From Ignavibacteriales bacterium UBA1304 (GTDB taxonomy: Bacteria; Bacteroidota; Ignavibacteria; Ignavibacteriales; Ignavibacteriaceae): a stretch of 64,000 nt of DNA. Positions 36,314 through 45,436 of this stretch are shown here, piece by piece. The position numbers and the translations under genes are program-made. The notes beneath the pieces were generated by a model. That model searched no databases, was not told the origin of the DNA, and saw nothing but the letters and a program-made list of their open reading frames with translations. The stretch spans positions 1 through 64,000 of the forward strand of contig DBTY01000051.1 of NCBI GenBank assembly GCA_002307295.1. Direction: 5' to 3'. How positions within the stretch are numbered: the stretch's first letter is position 1; each line of letters begins with the position of its first letter.

Positions 36314-37580
36314 AAAATATTTTATCCTTAGCTTAGTTTTATTTTTAACAGCTTCCGGCTATGCGCGTCAGGATACGCTGACGGTTAACAGGTGTATAGA
36401 AATAGCTCTTAAAAACAATCCGCAAATTAAAATAGCGGAAAGCGCTTATGATGTTTCTTCTTCTAACTTAGTTAATACGCAGTCCGTTTTGTTTCCACAG
36501 GTGGCATTTAATTCCGGGTGGACAAGAAACGGCGGTTACTTTTTTTCTGGAAATTCGGCGAGGGAATTGTTCTATAATAATTTCTCGACCGGTTTTCAGC
36601 TTAACCAGATGATTTATGATTTTGGAAAAACATTTTCTAAAGTATCCGGAACGTCGGAACTTAAAAATTCTTCTGAACGCGATCTTGCAACAGCTAAGCA
36701 GAATCTTATTCTGAATACGTATGTAGCGTATTTTAATTACTTAGAAGCCGCAAGAATTAAAAAGGTTAGTCTTGAATCGTTAAAGCAATCGGAAGAGCAT
36801 TTAGCTCAGGCGGAAAGTTTTTTTAACGTAGGTAAAAAACCTCAGTTCGACGTTATTAAAGCAAAAACAGATTTAGCGAACTCTAAGGTTACTCTTATTA
36901 ATTCTGAAAATAATATAATTATTAGCAAGCTCCAGTTAGAGAATGCGCTTAATATTAAACTTGGCGACGATTTTCAGTTGCAGGATAATATGGATATAAT
37001 TCAGGATAGTCTGGGAATTCAAAACGCTTTAGAGACTGCGCGCAAAAACCGCCCTGATCTTATCAGCGCTAAATATAAAGTTGAAGCAAATAAAGAGTTT
37101 GTTACTTCTGCATGGGCGGCTAATCTGCCTTCTATAAACATGACTGGCGGCTATAACTGGAAAACATTTTCTCTTTCGCAGGATCTGAAAAATTCGTGGA
37201 ATTTTGGCTTTACATTGTCCGTACCTATATTTCAGGGATTTAGCATAGACGCCGGAGTAGATTTGGCAAAAGCGAATCTAAAAAGCGCCGAAGCTCAGTA
37301 TGATTACGCTTTTCAGACAGTAGACCTTGACGTTCAGCAGCAATATTACAGCCTTAGTTTAGCTCAATCGAAAATAGACGCTACAAAATCTTTAGTAGAG
37401 CAGGCGCAGGAAGCTTTAAATATAGCAGAGGGGCGTTATAAACAGGAAATTGGCAGTCCTATTGAAATTACAGACGCAAGAGTTACTCTTCTAAGCTCTG
37501 AAGTTCAGTATATTCAGGCTTTGTACGATTATCAGGTTACTTCAGTCCGGCTTAAAAAAGCGATGGGCGTTCTGAACTAA
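36306..37580 (+). CDS. TolC-family outer-membrane efflux channel
   Basis: About 425 residues. I place the start at 36306, overlapping the pump gene by 8 nt, because the signal peptide (hydrophobic leader ending S-G-Y-A) begins there; ATGs at 36291 and 36285 remain possible, and the longer frame beginning at 36231 lies inside the pump gene. Two OEP repeats with long Ala/Gln/Ser-rich helices, e.g. I-E-I-A-L-K-N-N-P-Q-I near the N-terminus and Y-S-L-S-L-A-Q-S-K near the end. Forms the trimeric duct for the adaptor-pump pair. A terminator follows. Confidence 0.92.
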   Translation: MIKKYFILSLVLFLTASGYARQDTLTVNRCIEIALKNNPQIKIAESAYDVSSSNLVNTQSVLFPQVAFNSGWTRNGGYFFSGNSARELFYNNFSTGFQLNQMIYDFGKTFSKVSGTSELKNSSERDLATAKQNLILNTYVAYFNYLEAARIKKVSLESLKQSEEHLAQAESFFNVGKKPQFDVIKAKTDLANSKVTLINSENNIIISKLQLENALNIKLGDDFQLQDNMDIIQDSLGIQNALETARKNRPDLISAKYKVEANKEFVTSAWAANLPSINMTGGYNWKTFSLSQDLKNSWNFGFTLSVPIFQGFSIDAGVDLAKANLKSAEAQYDYAFQTVDLDVQQQYYSLSLAQSKIDATKSLVEQAQEALNIAEGRYKQEIGSPIEITDARVTLLSSEVQYIQALYDYQVTSVRLKKAMGVLN

Positions 37581-37604
37581 AGAATTAAAATTAAATGTTT
37601 TATT

Positions 37605-37660
37605 AGCCTTGTATTTTTTTTAGCCTTAGTGGCGAAATAAGAAAATACAAGGCTTTTTTG
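37605..37660 (+). terminator. Terminator of the efflux operon
   Basis: 13-bp stem AGCCTTGTATTTT / AAAATACAAGGCT with a 24-nt loop, followed by a T run, 24 nt after the channel stop. The 314-bp gap up to 37894 holds nothing else I recognise. Confidence 0.75.
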
Positions 37661-37894
37661 TGATAATAGAAGAATATTTTCAGAATTTAACTACGATCTC
37701 TAAGTAAAAATTGACTCCTGCCTAATATCAAATAAAGCAAATAATCCATCCCAAATTGGTTTTATATTGGATAAAAACCGTTCAAAAAGCTTTGATAACC
37801 GTTTATGTAACTTTTTATAAGAAATTGGGAGCAAAAGCATATCTTTACAAAATCATTTTGAAATTATATATTATAATCAAAATAAAAAAGAGAA

Positions 37895-38512
37895 ATGAAA
37901 AAGTTATTTTTGTTAATATTACTTTTTAGCTCGCTGAGTTTTTCTCAAAGAGAATCCTTTTTTGGGGGCAATGTGGAGAGCGGCGGATTTGGAGCCGTAA
38001 GCCTGAAATGTACTTCTATTAAAAATGATTTTGGACTTCTTGTCGGCGGTTATGGCGGTTGGTTAATCGACCATCAATTGCTGCTTGGAGCTGGCGGATA
38101 CGGTTTAACTACTAATAACCGTTCTGAATACGACGTTAAAAACATTTATAGCTTTTTGCGCGACCCTAAAATTTCGTTTGGTTATGGCGGGGGAGTTATA
38201 GAGTATTATATATACCCTTTTAAACGCGTTCATGCTTCGGTTTCCGTACTGATTGGAGGGGGCAGAGTCGCATATACCGAAAGCGGCGCGGGCGATTATT
38301 TTGAAGCCGAATATGGCGAAGGCCGTCACGTTTCTAATACTGTTTTTGTGTTTGAACCTGGCGCAAGCGTTGAATTCAATATTAATGAATATGCCAAACT
38401 TGGCATTATAGGAAGCTATAGGCTTGTTAACGGCGTAAACATGTACGGCGTGTCTAATTCAGATTTTAGAAATTTCTCTGCTGGAATATCGTTGAAATTC
38501 GGCAGATTTTAG
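37895..38512 (+). CDS. Small exported beta-barrel-like protein
   Basis: 205 residues. Signal peptide (1-17, ending S-F-S-Q). The mature part alternates Gly/aromatic-rich strands (G-G-Y-G-G-W-L-I, G-A-G-G-Y-G-L-T) and ends in F-G-R-F, the terminal aromatic typical of outer-membrane barrels. About eight strands are possible. Function unknown; the family seems to consist of lineage-specific membrane proteins. Confidence 0.7.
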   Translation: MKKLFLLILLFSSLSFSQRESFFGGNVESGGFGAVSLKCTSIKNDFGLLVGGYGGWLIDHQLLLGAGGYGLTTNNRSEYDVKNIYSFLRDPKISFGYGGGVIEYYIYPFKRVHASVSVLIGGGRVAYTESGAGDYFEAEYGEGRHVSNTVFVFEPGASVEFNINEYAKLGIIGSYRLVNGVNMYGVSNSDFRNFSAGISLKFGRF

Positions 38513-38897
38513 TTTTCGTTCGTTAATTGTATTTTTCAAGGTTGTACTTTTAACTGAACGATTTAAGTGAAGGAGGGAACAGCTGGAAGGAAGCTGTTCC
38601 TGTTTATTAGATTTATAGATAAAAAAATATTTTTTTATACAACCTTTTTGCGGGGAGCCGCGTCTAATATAAATAACAGCTCGTTAATTAAAAGCGAAGA
38701 ATGAAATACGCGCAATCTGTTTTATTTTAGGCGCAAAAAACGTTTTAATTTGTCATAATGGTAAGCTAAAATACCTATGCCCAAAGATCTATAGAAATAT
38801 ATTATAGGCGTAGTTATGTCTTTGTTCTATTTTATGCTCGCGGTAATGAGGCGAGAATGGTTAACTATAATTGTATATTTTATAATCTGAGGGAGAA
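38513..38897. other. 385-bp intergenic with one hairpin
   Basis: Contains a 9-bp hairpin GGAACAGCT / AGCTGTTCC at 38576-38600, a possible terminator though its T run is poor. The remainder is AT-rich with no gene seen. Confidence 0.5.
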
Positions 38898-41309
38898 ATG
38901 AAGATAAAATTAATTGTTACTTTTTGTGTGTTGTTCTTATGTAGTTTCAGTTTTGCTCAAAGTTCAAAAGAAAGTTTTAAGCTTTCCGGCTTTGTTGAAG
39001 ATTCTACGTCCAATAAAGGGCTCAAAGGAGTAAATGTGGTAGTCTTATCGCGAAGTGAAAATAAAAATATAGGCGGTTCGTCTACGGATGAAAGAGGTCT
39101 TTTTAATATAAGCGATATAAAAGAAGGGGTAGTGCGGGTCAAGTTTTCTATGATGGGGTACCAAACAAAAATAATCGATTCCGTTTCTTTGACGACAACT
39201 TCGAAATTAGGTTTAGTAAAATTACGCCCGGTGGCTTATGAAATGCCCGAAGTAGTAATAAAAACTTTAAAACCGATGGTTGAGTTTCATGTAGATAAGC
39301 AGGTGATAAATATGGATCAGGTTCCGGAGGGTTCCGGCTCGTTAACCGATGCTTTAAAAAATACGGGCTTGGTACAGGTAGATCCGCAGTCTGACGCAGT
39401 AACTATTAGAGGGCAGGCGATTAAAATTGAGATGGACGGCCAGCCTTATGACGTGCCTGATAAAATGCTTGCCAGCCTGCCAGCGTCAATGGCAGATCAG
39501 GTTGAGCTAATCCTTTCTCCATCTGCTAAAGAAAGCGCAGAAGGGGGAACATACATACTTAATATTGTTTCTAAAAAAAGCATACTGGATAGTTACAGCG
39601 GTTCAGTTAACGTGCGCGTTGGCGAGAATAGCCAGAAAAACGGCGGATTGGATTTGCACTATAAAAAAGATAAGCTTAATCTTTTTGGCTCGGCTTCCGG
39701 CTGGGGAGCGAAACAGAATACAGAACAAATAAACGAGAACATTAACTATAATAGCTCTTCTTTTTATCGCCAGTATTCAAATGGTTATAACGACGGACAA
39801 TATAATGGCAGCTATTATAAACTTGGTTTTGATTACAAATTCAACGATAAGAATACAGTAACTTTTTATAGCAATTATAATAAATTCAAATACAATAGTA
39901 ATAATAATAATAATTCTGAAGTTGATAACTCATCTTTGGTAAAAGAATATGAATATTCTGCAACTAATAAAAGCGATTATGAATATTCAGCTAACAATTT
40001 CTATGGTTTTTATAAACGCAGTTTTGAGAAAAAAGGGGAGGAACTGACGGTTGACGCTTTATTTACAAAAATTTCTTCTCCGAATTCAAGCTCTCAACGC
40101 TATAATTATAGCAATAAAGAATACGCTCAAATACATAACAGCTCAAACGGAGAAAGCGCTAATACGTTTATTACAAAAATAGCGTTGACTGATCCTACTG
40201 ATATAGGTAAATTTGAAACCGGTTATAATTTTACAAACAGGGACAGGAAAAATAATTATAATGCGTTAGACTATATAGGCCAGACAAACCAATGGCAGGA
40301 CACTTTAGGCTTGAGCAACTTTTTTAAGTACAATGAAAATATTCATGCAGTATACTTAACTTATGCAAATACCTGGGGAAAGTATGAACTGAAAACCGGC
40401 ATAAGAGCTGAAAACCTGCACACGCATGGAGATCAGTTTACGACGAATGAAAGCTTTACAAATAACTATTTTAATGTTTTCCCAAATATAAATTTATCAT
40501 ATAAATTTAGCGATATGTTCCAGCTTGCATTTAATGCTTTCAGACGCGTTAAATATCCTAATATGTATTTTGTAAATCCATTTAAAGAATATTCCGGAAT
40601 TAATAGCTATAGTATTGGCAACCCTACCATTAAACCGCAGTTTGTTAATTCATATGGAATAAGCTTATCCCAATACATTAATACTTATTATGTGCACAGC
40701 ACGGGCAATATGAGTTATGAAACAGCCGTGATAAACGATAGTATTTCGGTCAGCTCGCCTATAAATATAACGTCGACAGATTTATTCGGGCTTGAATTAT
40801 CACTGCCTTATTATAATTCTCCTGCGTCGCCTGTGCATTTGCCGGACTTTATTTCTTCGTTCAATATTAATTATAATTATAGATACCAAAAAAGACATGG
40901 TCATTATTACGAAGAAAATCTGAATTATGACACTAAATCAAGCGATTTAAATGCGAATTTAGGGCTGGCTTTGTTTTATGATATAAAAGCTAATATTAGC
41001 TTTTGGTATTCGCCTAAATACAGCGACGTTAGAAGTTCAAACAGAGAACAGAAATACTTGTCTCTTAACGTCAGTAAAAGTTTCTTCAATAAAAAGTTAA
41101 AGTTTAATTTTTCAGTTAATGATATATTAAAATCTGGAAAATGGGAAAACTGGACTTACGGAAACGATTACAGGTCATATAGTCTGTATGCTCCTACTAA
41201 AACAAGAACATTTTCAATCGGAATATCTTATGCGTTTAACGATTATACTGAAAGATACGATAGAAACATTGACGACGGAAGAGATGCAAGCGGCAAAAGC
41301 GGTCATTAA
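38898..41309 (+). CDS. Outer-membrane receptor-like barrel with CarboxypepD_reg and plug
   Basis: 803 residues. Signal peptide (about 1-20, ending S-F-A-Q), carboxypeptidase-regulatory-like domain (about 27-105, G-F-V-E-D-S-T-S then D-E-R-G-L-F-N-I), plug-like region (about 120-225, I-E-M-D-G-Q-P-Y and I-L-S-P-S-A-K-E-S-A-E-G-G) and a long Asn/Tyr-rich barrel. This order matches the outer-membrane barrel family related to TonB-dependent receptors (OMP_b-brl_3 type). No TonB-box motif is certain. Substrate unknown. Followed by a terminator. Confidence 0.85.
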   Translation: MKIKLIVTFCVLFLCSFSFAQSSKESFKLSGFVEDSTSNKGLKGVNVVVLSRSENKNIGGSSTDERGLFNISDIKEGVVRVKFSMMGYQTKIIDSVSLTTTSKLGLVKLRPVAYEMPEVVIKTLKPMVEFHVDKQVINMDQVPEGSGSLTDALKNTGLVQVDPQSDAVTIRGQAIKIEMDGQPYDVPDKMLASLPASMADQVELILSPSAKESAEGGTYILNIVSKKSILDSYSGSVNVRVGENSQKNGGLDLHYKKDKLNLFGSASGWGAKQNTEQINENINYNSSSFYRQYSNGYNDGQYNGSYYKLGFDYKFNDKNTVTFYSNYNKFKYNSNNNNNSEVDNSSLVKEYEYSATNKSDYEYSANNFYGFYKRSFEKKGEELTVDALFTKISSPNSSSQRYNYSNKEYAQIHNSSNGESANTFITKIALTDPTDIGKFETGYNFTNRDRKNNYNALDYIGQTNQWQDTLGLSNFFKYNENIHAVYLTYANTWGKYELKTGIRAENLHTHGDQFTTNESFTNNYFNVFPNINLSYKFSDMFQLAFNAFRRVKYPNMYFVNPFKEYSGINSYSIGNPTIKPQFVNSYGISLSQYINTYYVHSTGNMSYETAVINDSISVSSPINITSTDLFGLELSLPYYNSPASPVHLPDFISSFNINYNYRYQKRHGHYYEENLNYDTKSSDLNANLGLALFYDIKANISFWYSPKYSDVRSSNREQKYLSLNVSKSFFNKKLKFNFSVNDILKSGKWENWTYGNDYRSYSLYAPTKTRTFSIGISYAFNDYTERYDRNIDDGRDASGKSGH

Positions 41310-41333
41310 TAATTTATAGATAGAAAGTTTTAT

Positions 41334-41377
41334 ATCTCCTTTTGTTCTGTTAAAGCAGAATGGAAGGAGATTTTTTA
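41334..41377 (+). terminator. Terminator after the receptor-like gene
   Basis: Stem ATCTCCTT / AAGGAGAT, extended inward with imperfect pairs (TTCTG / CAGAA), followed by TTTTTT, 25 nt after the stop. Confidence 0.75.
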
Positions 41378-41465
41378 TCCTGCCGTATATCCCCATTTTA
41401 TTGGCATTTCTTATTAAATAAAAAGGGGGCAAATTACATTAATATTTTTTATTAATGAGAAGCGA

Positions 41466-42134
41466 ATGAGATTTGTAAAGGTCATTTTTTTATTCTGCGT
41501 TATGATAATTTATTCCGGTTGCGCGGCGCATACAAACCTTGAGCCGATAGGCAAAGGGGAAGTTAAAATGAACGTAAGTCTTGGCGGACCCTTTGTAAAA
41601 ATATCAGGTATGAACGTTCCAATACCATATGCTACAGCGGGCGCAGTTTATGGCGCGGTTGATAAGCTGAATGTAAGCGGCAATCTTCATCTTACAAGTC
41701 TGCCGTATAAAATATTTGGTTTCGATTTTGGAGCCGCATACTTTCCGGTATTGAACGACGGTTATATCCCCACAATTGGAATAAATCCGTCTTTGCTTTA
41801 TTTAATGAGTCTTAAGCCGGATGTTTCAAGCCGCGTGAGAGCTTACCCTTCGCTTACGGCAACGTTTGCATGGCATACGGGAGCAAATCTTGTGTTTACA
41901 GGGTTTGATTATACATATCCTTTAACTACCCCGGATTATGACAGCGATTCGCCAAAAAGTATAATTTCTCCTTTTGTTGGATACAGGATAGAACTTGGAA
42001 GAAAATTCCGCCTTATTACAGAAGTTAAATGGCAGGCGTCTAATGTGCGCACAGATCAGTTGGCCGCAGAATATTCAAAAATATCAGGGCGTGGAGCAAT
42101 TGGATTATTATTTTCTTTAGAGAGGAGTTTTTAA
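41466..42134 (+). CDS. Lipoprotein, probable outer-membrane-associated
   Basis: 222 residues. Lipobox Y-S-G-C with Cys at about residue 19. The body is beta-rich with Gly/aromatic strands (V-S-L-G-G-P-F-V, F-D-F-G-A-A-Y-F, F-V-G-Y-R-I-E-L-G) and ends in S-F, like small barrels. I do not recognise the family. Two bp before the hydrolase gene, so the two are co-transcribed. Confidence 0.75.
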   Translation: MRFVKVIFLFCVMIIYSGCAAHTNLEPIGKGEVKMNVSLGGPFVKISGMNVPIPYATAGAVYGAVDKLNVSGNLHLTSLPYKIFGFDFGAAYFPVLNDGYIPTIGINPSLLYLMSLKPDVSSRVRAYPSLTATFAWHTGANLVFTGFDYTYPLTTPDYDSDSPKSIISPFVGYRIELGRKFRLITEVKWQASNVRTDQLAAEYSKISGRGAIGLLFSLERSF

Positions 42135-42136
42135 TT

Positions 42137-42967
42137 ATGAAAAAATTATTTTCAATTTGTATTGTTGTGACTCTCTTTTTGTTTGGCGGGTGCCAGATGG
42201 ACGATTTCCTTTTTAACGAAAAAGCTATAACCAGGTATGAGCTTCCCGGAAATGATATTCCGGATTCTCTTATTAAACAGGCCATATTTTACAGCGGCGG
42301 AAATAAATTATATGGATATTGGGTGGCGTCCTCTAAAAACTATTCTGGCAAAACAATTTTATACTGCCATGGTAATAAAAACAACATAGATAATTATTGG
42401 GATCGCGTAATGCTGCTGCATAAGCTTGGCGTAAATGTTTTTGTTTTCGATTTCAGAGGCTTTGGAATGTCGGAAGGGCAGTCCTCTGAAACAGGTTTGC
42501 ATGAAGACGGAATAGCCGCGTATAATTATATTAAAAACAATTACAGCGTAACGTCAGACGCGCTTTATTTATACGGGTATTCGCTTGGCAACGTTGTATC
42601 AATTTACCTTGCGGCCGAAGCGGTTAACCCGGCCGGGCTAATTGCGGAGTCGCCGTTTGCGTCTGCAAATTCGTTGACGCAGGGGAGTTTGATTTTAGAT
42701 ATTCCATCAGGATGGCTGACGGAAGGGAAGTTTGATAACGCTGATGAAATTAAAAAAATAAAAACTCCGCTTTTACTTATTCATGGCAGCGACGACGATT
42801 TTGTACGTTTCAAAGATAATGGACAGATAGTTTATAACAATGCGCCTGAGCCCAAGCAGCTTATACTTGTTCAGGGAGCTACGCATACTAATGTGCCGCA
42901 GGTTATGGGGACGGACAATTATCTGAGCGCGCTAAGAAGTTTTATGGGTATTGGGATTAGGAAATGA
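42137..42967 (+). CDS. Lipoprotein alpha/beta hydrolase
   Basis: 276 residues. Lipobox F-G-G-C with Cys at about residue 19. Serine hydrolase: L-Y-C-H-G-N oxyanion motif, nucleophile elbow G-Y-S-L-G, acid in H-G-S-D-D-D and His in G-A-T-H-T-N. Similar to the BEM46/COG1073 group; lipid-anchored, so it acts on an envelope or external ester. Partner gene upstream at 2-bp spacing. It is also distantly like the anchored hydrolase at 18530-19537. Confidence 0.88.
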   Translation: MKKLFSICIVVTLFLFGGCQMDDFLFNEKAITRYELPGNDIPDSLIKQAIFYSGGNKLYGYWVASSKNYSGKTILYCHGNKNNIDNYWDRVMLLHKLGVNVFVFDFRGFGMSEGQSSETGLHEDGIAAYNYIKNNYSVTSDALYLYGYSLGNVVSIYLAAEAVNPAGLIAESPFASANSLTQGSLILDIPSGWLTEGKFDNADEIKKIKTPLLLIHGSDDDFVRFKDNGQIVYNNAPEPKQLILVQGATHTNVPQVMGTDNYLSALRSFMGIGIRK

Positions 42968-43020
42968 TTTATGAAGTTAGCGCTCAAACATTGTCAATTC
43001 ATTAGTGGAACGCAATAAAA

Positions 43021-43048
43021 GTCATCCTGAGCGTAGTCGAAGGATGAC
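43021..43048. repeat. GTCATCCT-type dispersed repeat
   Basis: 28-nt unit with 8-bp inverted ends (GTCATCCT / AGGATGAC) around GAGCGTAGTCGA. The related CTTCGAC...CTCAGG string appears near 2640. This type of repeat is widespread in FCB-group genomes from general knowledge; no count was made here. Confidence 0.6.
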
Positions 43049-43063
43049 TGGGGCCATGACCTC

Positions 43064-43102
43064 ATAGTTCGACTAACGCTAGTTAGAACTATCGTTTTTT
43101 TT
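43064..43102 (+). terminator. Hairpin with T run
   Basis: Inner stem CTAAC / GTTAG and outer stem ATAGTT / AACTAT followed by CGTTTTTTTT. Probably ends the plus-strand lipoprotein-hydrolase transcript about 100 nt after the stop. Confidence 0.55.
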
Positions 43103-43214
43103 CTACAAATATAATAAGTGAAAAGATAAGCTGACTGTGTCATTCCGAATGAGTCCTCGAAATGAGGAATCTAAAGGCTATTATTTTGTACAAGCTATCA
43201 TTCATGCTCTGCCT

Positions 43215-43255
43215 TTATCTATTGCGCCACGGTTCGACCGTGGCGCAATAGATAA
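43215..43255. repeat. 41-nt hairpin with perfect 19-bp stem
   Basis: Arms 43215-43233 and 43237-43255 are exact reverse complements around the 3-nt loop TCG. No T run follows on either strand, so it is not a classical terminator. A similar GGTTCG-centred palindrome lies at 50429-50458. Confidence 0.85.
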
Positions 43256-43316
43256 TAGTGGAATAACCATCAACATAATTAAAACTAAAATAAAATATTC
43301 CAAAAGCTAATAAAAA

Positions 43317-43341
43317 AGCGCCGGCATAAACTGCCGGCGCT
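43317..43341 (-). terminator. Terminator of the metallophosphoesterase gene
   Basis: Perfect 10-bp stem AGCGCCGGCA / TGCCGGCGCT with a 5-nt loop; the A run on its plus-strand left side gives the T run for minus-strand transcription. 28 nt past the stop. Confidence 0.85.
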
Positions 43342-43368
43342 GAAATACTGTTCTAAATAAAAATTAAA

Positions 43369-45249
43369 TTATTTTGTTAATGTCATCTTTTTAGTGATTG
43401 AACCGGAATTAGTAATAAGAGAGTAGAAATAAACTCCGCTTGATAATTTAGAAGCGTCGAAGTTTACCGTGTAAGCGCCCGGCTCTAAAACTTCATTTTT
43501 TAACTCTGCTATTTCGTTGCCAAGTATGCCTGTTATTTTAAGTTTAACCTGACTTTTCTGATTAATAGAAAAAGCAATTGACGTGCTTGGATTAAAAGGG
43601 TTCGGGTAGTTTTGGCTTAACGCAAATTTAGCCGGAACTACATTGTTGATTTCAACTGCGTTTGAGTATGTGGATGAACCGTCCAAATCAATCTGTTTCA
43701 ATCTGTAATATATGCTGCCAGTAACGCTGGGGCGGTTAACAAAAGAATAATTAGATGTTACAGCAGTAGTTCCCTTGCCGCTCACAAAACCTAAGCTTGT
43801 CCATGCGCCTGAGCCTGATTTAGTTTCTATTTCAAAACCTTTATTATTAGTTTCAGTTGCAGTAGACCATCTTAAAGTTACGTCGCTTCCATTTAACGAA
43901 GCGGCGAATGAAGTTAACTCAACCGGAACTGTAGAACTGACGATGCTTAGTTTATTATCGGCTGGAGGCAAGTCCGTCCACAAAGAATAAATTGCCTGAC
44001 CTAACATTACTGTTTTGGGGTCGGAGCTGCTTACAAGGCTTTGAATGGTTAATAGAGTTGAAGCCGTTGGAGCTTCATCGCCTGAATAATGCGCTGTAAA
44101 TGCAGCGGCTACAATCGGGGAAATTACTTTTGCAGTTGAATCCGCCACGCCATAACCGCCATATGATACCGGAGCGGTTAACAGTGAATAGGCCAGATCC
44201 TGCATGCCTGCTAACAAATAATCTTTTGCGTATTGCGGAAAAGTTTTTCCGTTTGTGTTGTAATTAATTGTTTGAATAAAATTTGTATAAATATCAAAGT
44301 TCTGGTTTGGAGCAATTTTTACAATTCTGACAGGACTTGGGTATGTAACTAACGAGCCCGTCTCTATATCGTAAATATCGTTCCCGCCAGTAAAAGTATT
44401 TCTTGTAACATCCTGAGCGTGATAATGCCCTGTGAAAACATATCTCATTCCGTTTGCAGATAGCTGATTTGAAACATTTTTATAATCGGCTACAACATAA
44501 TCCGGGAACAAAGTGGCTTCTCCAGTATAATGCTCTACTACGCCGTGATGAAGCATTCCGATAACCATTTTGTTTTTTGATTTTGCTTCGGCAAGTTTCG
44601 AGAGTATCCAATTAAAAGTAGCGGTAGAGAATTTTCCGCCTGTGACTGCGCTTGTTGTATTTTCTTTATAGCGGCAGGCGTCCATTGCGAAAATCCATAA
44701 TCCGCTAACTGGTTCTACTATGTATGATAGCGAACTGGTGTCTTTATAAATAGCTTCCGAAAAACCGCAATCGGAATATATGCTGGCAAAATCAGCGGCG
44801 GTTATATTAGGTATAGAAATGGCGCTATCGCCTACATACTTATTTGCATCCGGATTAAGAACGTCATGGTTGCCGGGGATTACATAAACTTTAATGCCTG
44901 AATTTTTCAGGTCCTTCATATAAGCGGCAAATTGCTGATGATTTACTTTTTCGCCGTCTTTGGTAAGATCGCCTGTAACAAGAAGGATATTTGGTTTTTC
45001 GCTTTTGATAATAGAGACTGCCGAGTTTAGCAGAGCCTGGCTTTCGGCTATCATTTTTCTGTCGCTTGCCAAATAAGCCTCAAAAGCTTTCCCGGTAGTT
45101 CCTAAGGTTGGATCATAATAATGCGCGTCGCTAATGACGGCTATTTTAATTGTATCGCTAAAATTAACTGTTTTGTAGGCTGCTTTTTGAGCAAAGAAAC
45201 ACGAACTGCATAAAATAAGAATTAAGCTTATTTTAGTAAATATCTTCAT
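43369..45249 (-). CDS. Secreted calcineurin-like metallophosphoesterase with type IX sorting domain
   Basis: 626 residues from the ATG at 45249; the in-frame ATG at 45261 overlaps the GAGGT ribosome-binding site and is rejected. Signal peptide (1-20, ending F-F-A). Two-metal phosphoesterase motifs in order: D-A-H (Asp41, His43), G-D-L-T-K-D-G, G-N-H-D, L-H-H-G and G-H-Y-H. A helical/loop region follows, then a beta-sandwich with W-S-T-A-T-E-T-N-N-K-G-F-E-I, common just before such tails, and the type IX signal at 547-626 (N-Y-P-N-P-F-N-P-S-T). It probably hydrolyses an extracellular phosphate ester, nucleotide or phosphodiester. 187 bp separate it from the regulator gene, so it is likely a separate unit. 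Confidence 0.9.
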   Translation of the reverse strand: MKIFTKISLILILCSSCFFAQKAAYKTVNFSDTIKIAVISDAHYYDPTLGTTGKAFEAYLASDRKMIAESQALLNSAVSIIKSEKPNILLVTGDLTKDGEKVNHQQFAAYMKDLKNSGIKVYVIPGNHDVLNPDANKYVGDSAISIPNITAADFASIYSDCGFSEAIYKDTSSLSYIVEPVSGLWIFAMDACRYKENTTSAVTGGKFSTATFNWILSKLAEAKSKNKMVIGMLHHGVVEHYTGEATLFPDYVVADYKNVSNQLSANGMRYVFTGHYHAQDVTRNTFTGGNDIYDIETGSLVTYPSPVRIVKIAPNQNFDIYTNFIQTINYNTNGKTFPQYAKDYLLAGMQDLAYSLLTAPVSYGGYGVADSTAKVISPIVAAAFTAHYSGDEAPTASTLLTIQSLVSSSDPKTVMLGQAIYSLWTDLPPADNKLSIVSSTVPVELTSFAASLNGSDVTLRWSTATETNNKGFEIETKSGSGAWTSLGFVSGKGTTAVTSNYSFVNRPSVTGSIYYRLKQIDLDGSSTYSNAVEINNVVPAKFALSQNYPNPFNPSTSIAFSINQKSQVKLKITGILGNEIAELKNEVLEPGAYTVNFDASKLSSGVYFYSLITNSGSITKKMTLTK

Positions 45250-45436
45250 TTGAAACCTCATTTTTTTTGTTCAGGAAAAATAGAGTTCAAATGTTAAAAC
45301 AATGTTATTATAATATTAATTGGATGTTAAATATACCCGCTGCGCGCCTACTAACAAAAATTATTAAGGCTATACCCTAATAAATACAAGCATAAAATAA
45401 GGCTATAACCTTGGATTGGCAGGGGCATTGCCTCCT

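Larger units (their letters stand above)
42968..43368. other. 401-bp convergent intergenic rich in repeats and hairpins
   Basis: Between convergent genes. Contains a GTCATCCT...AGGATGAC element, a terminator-like hairpin, a single arm of the TGTCAT repeat (43138-43172), a 19-bp perfect hairpin and the minus-strand terminator. No gene. Confidence 0.8.

Noticed and set aside
43218..43252. GGTTCGACC within 43231-43239 as the T-loop of a tRNA
   Set aside because: It is the centre of a perfect 19-bp hairpin; no acceptor, D or anticodon arm is present.
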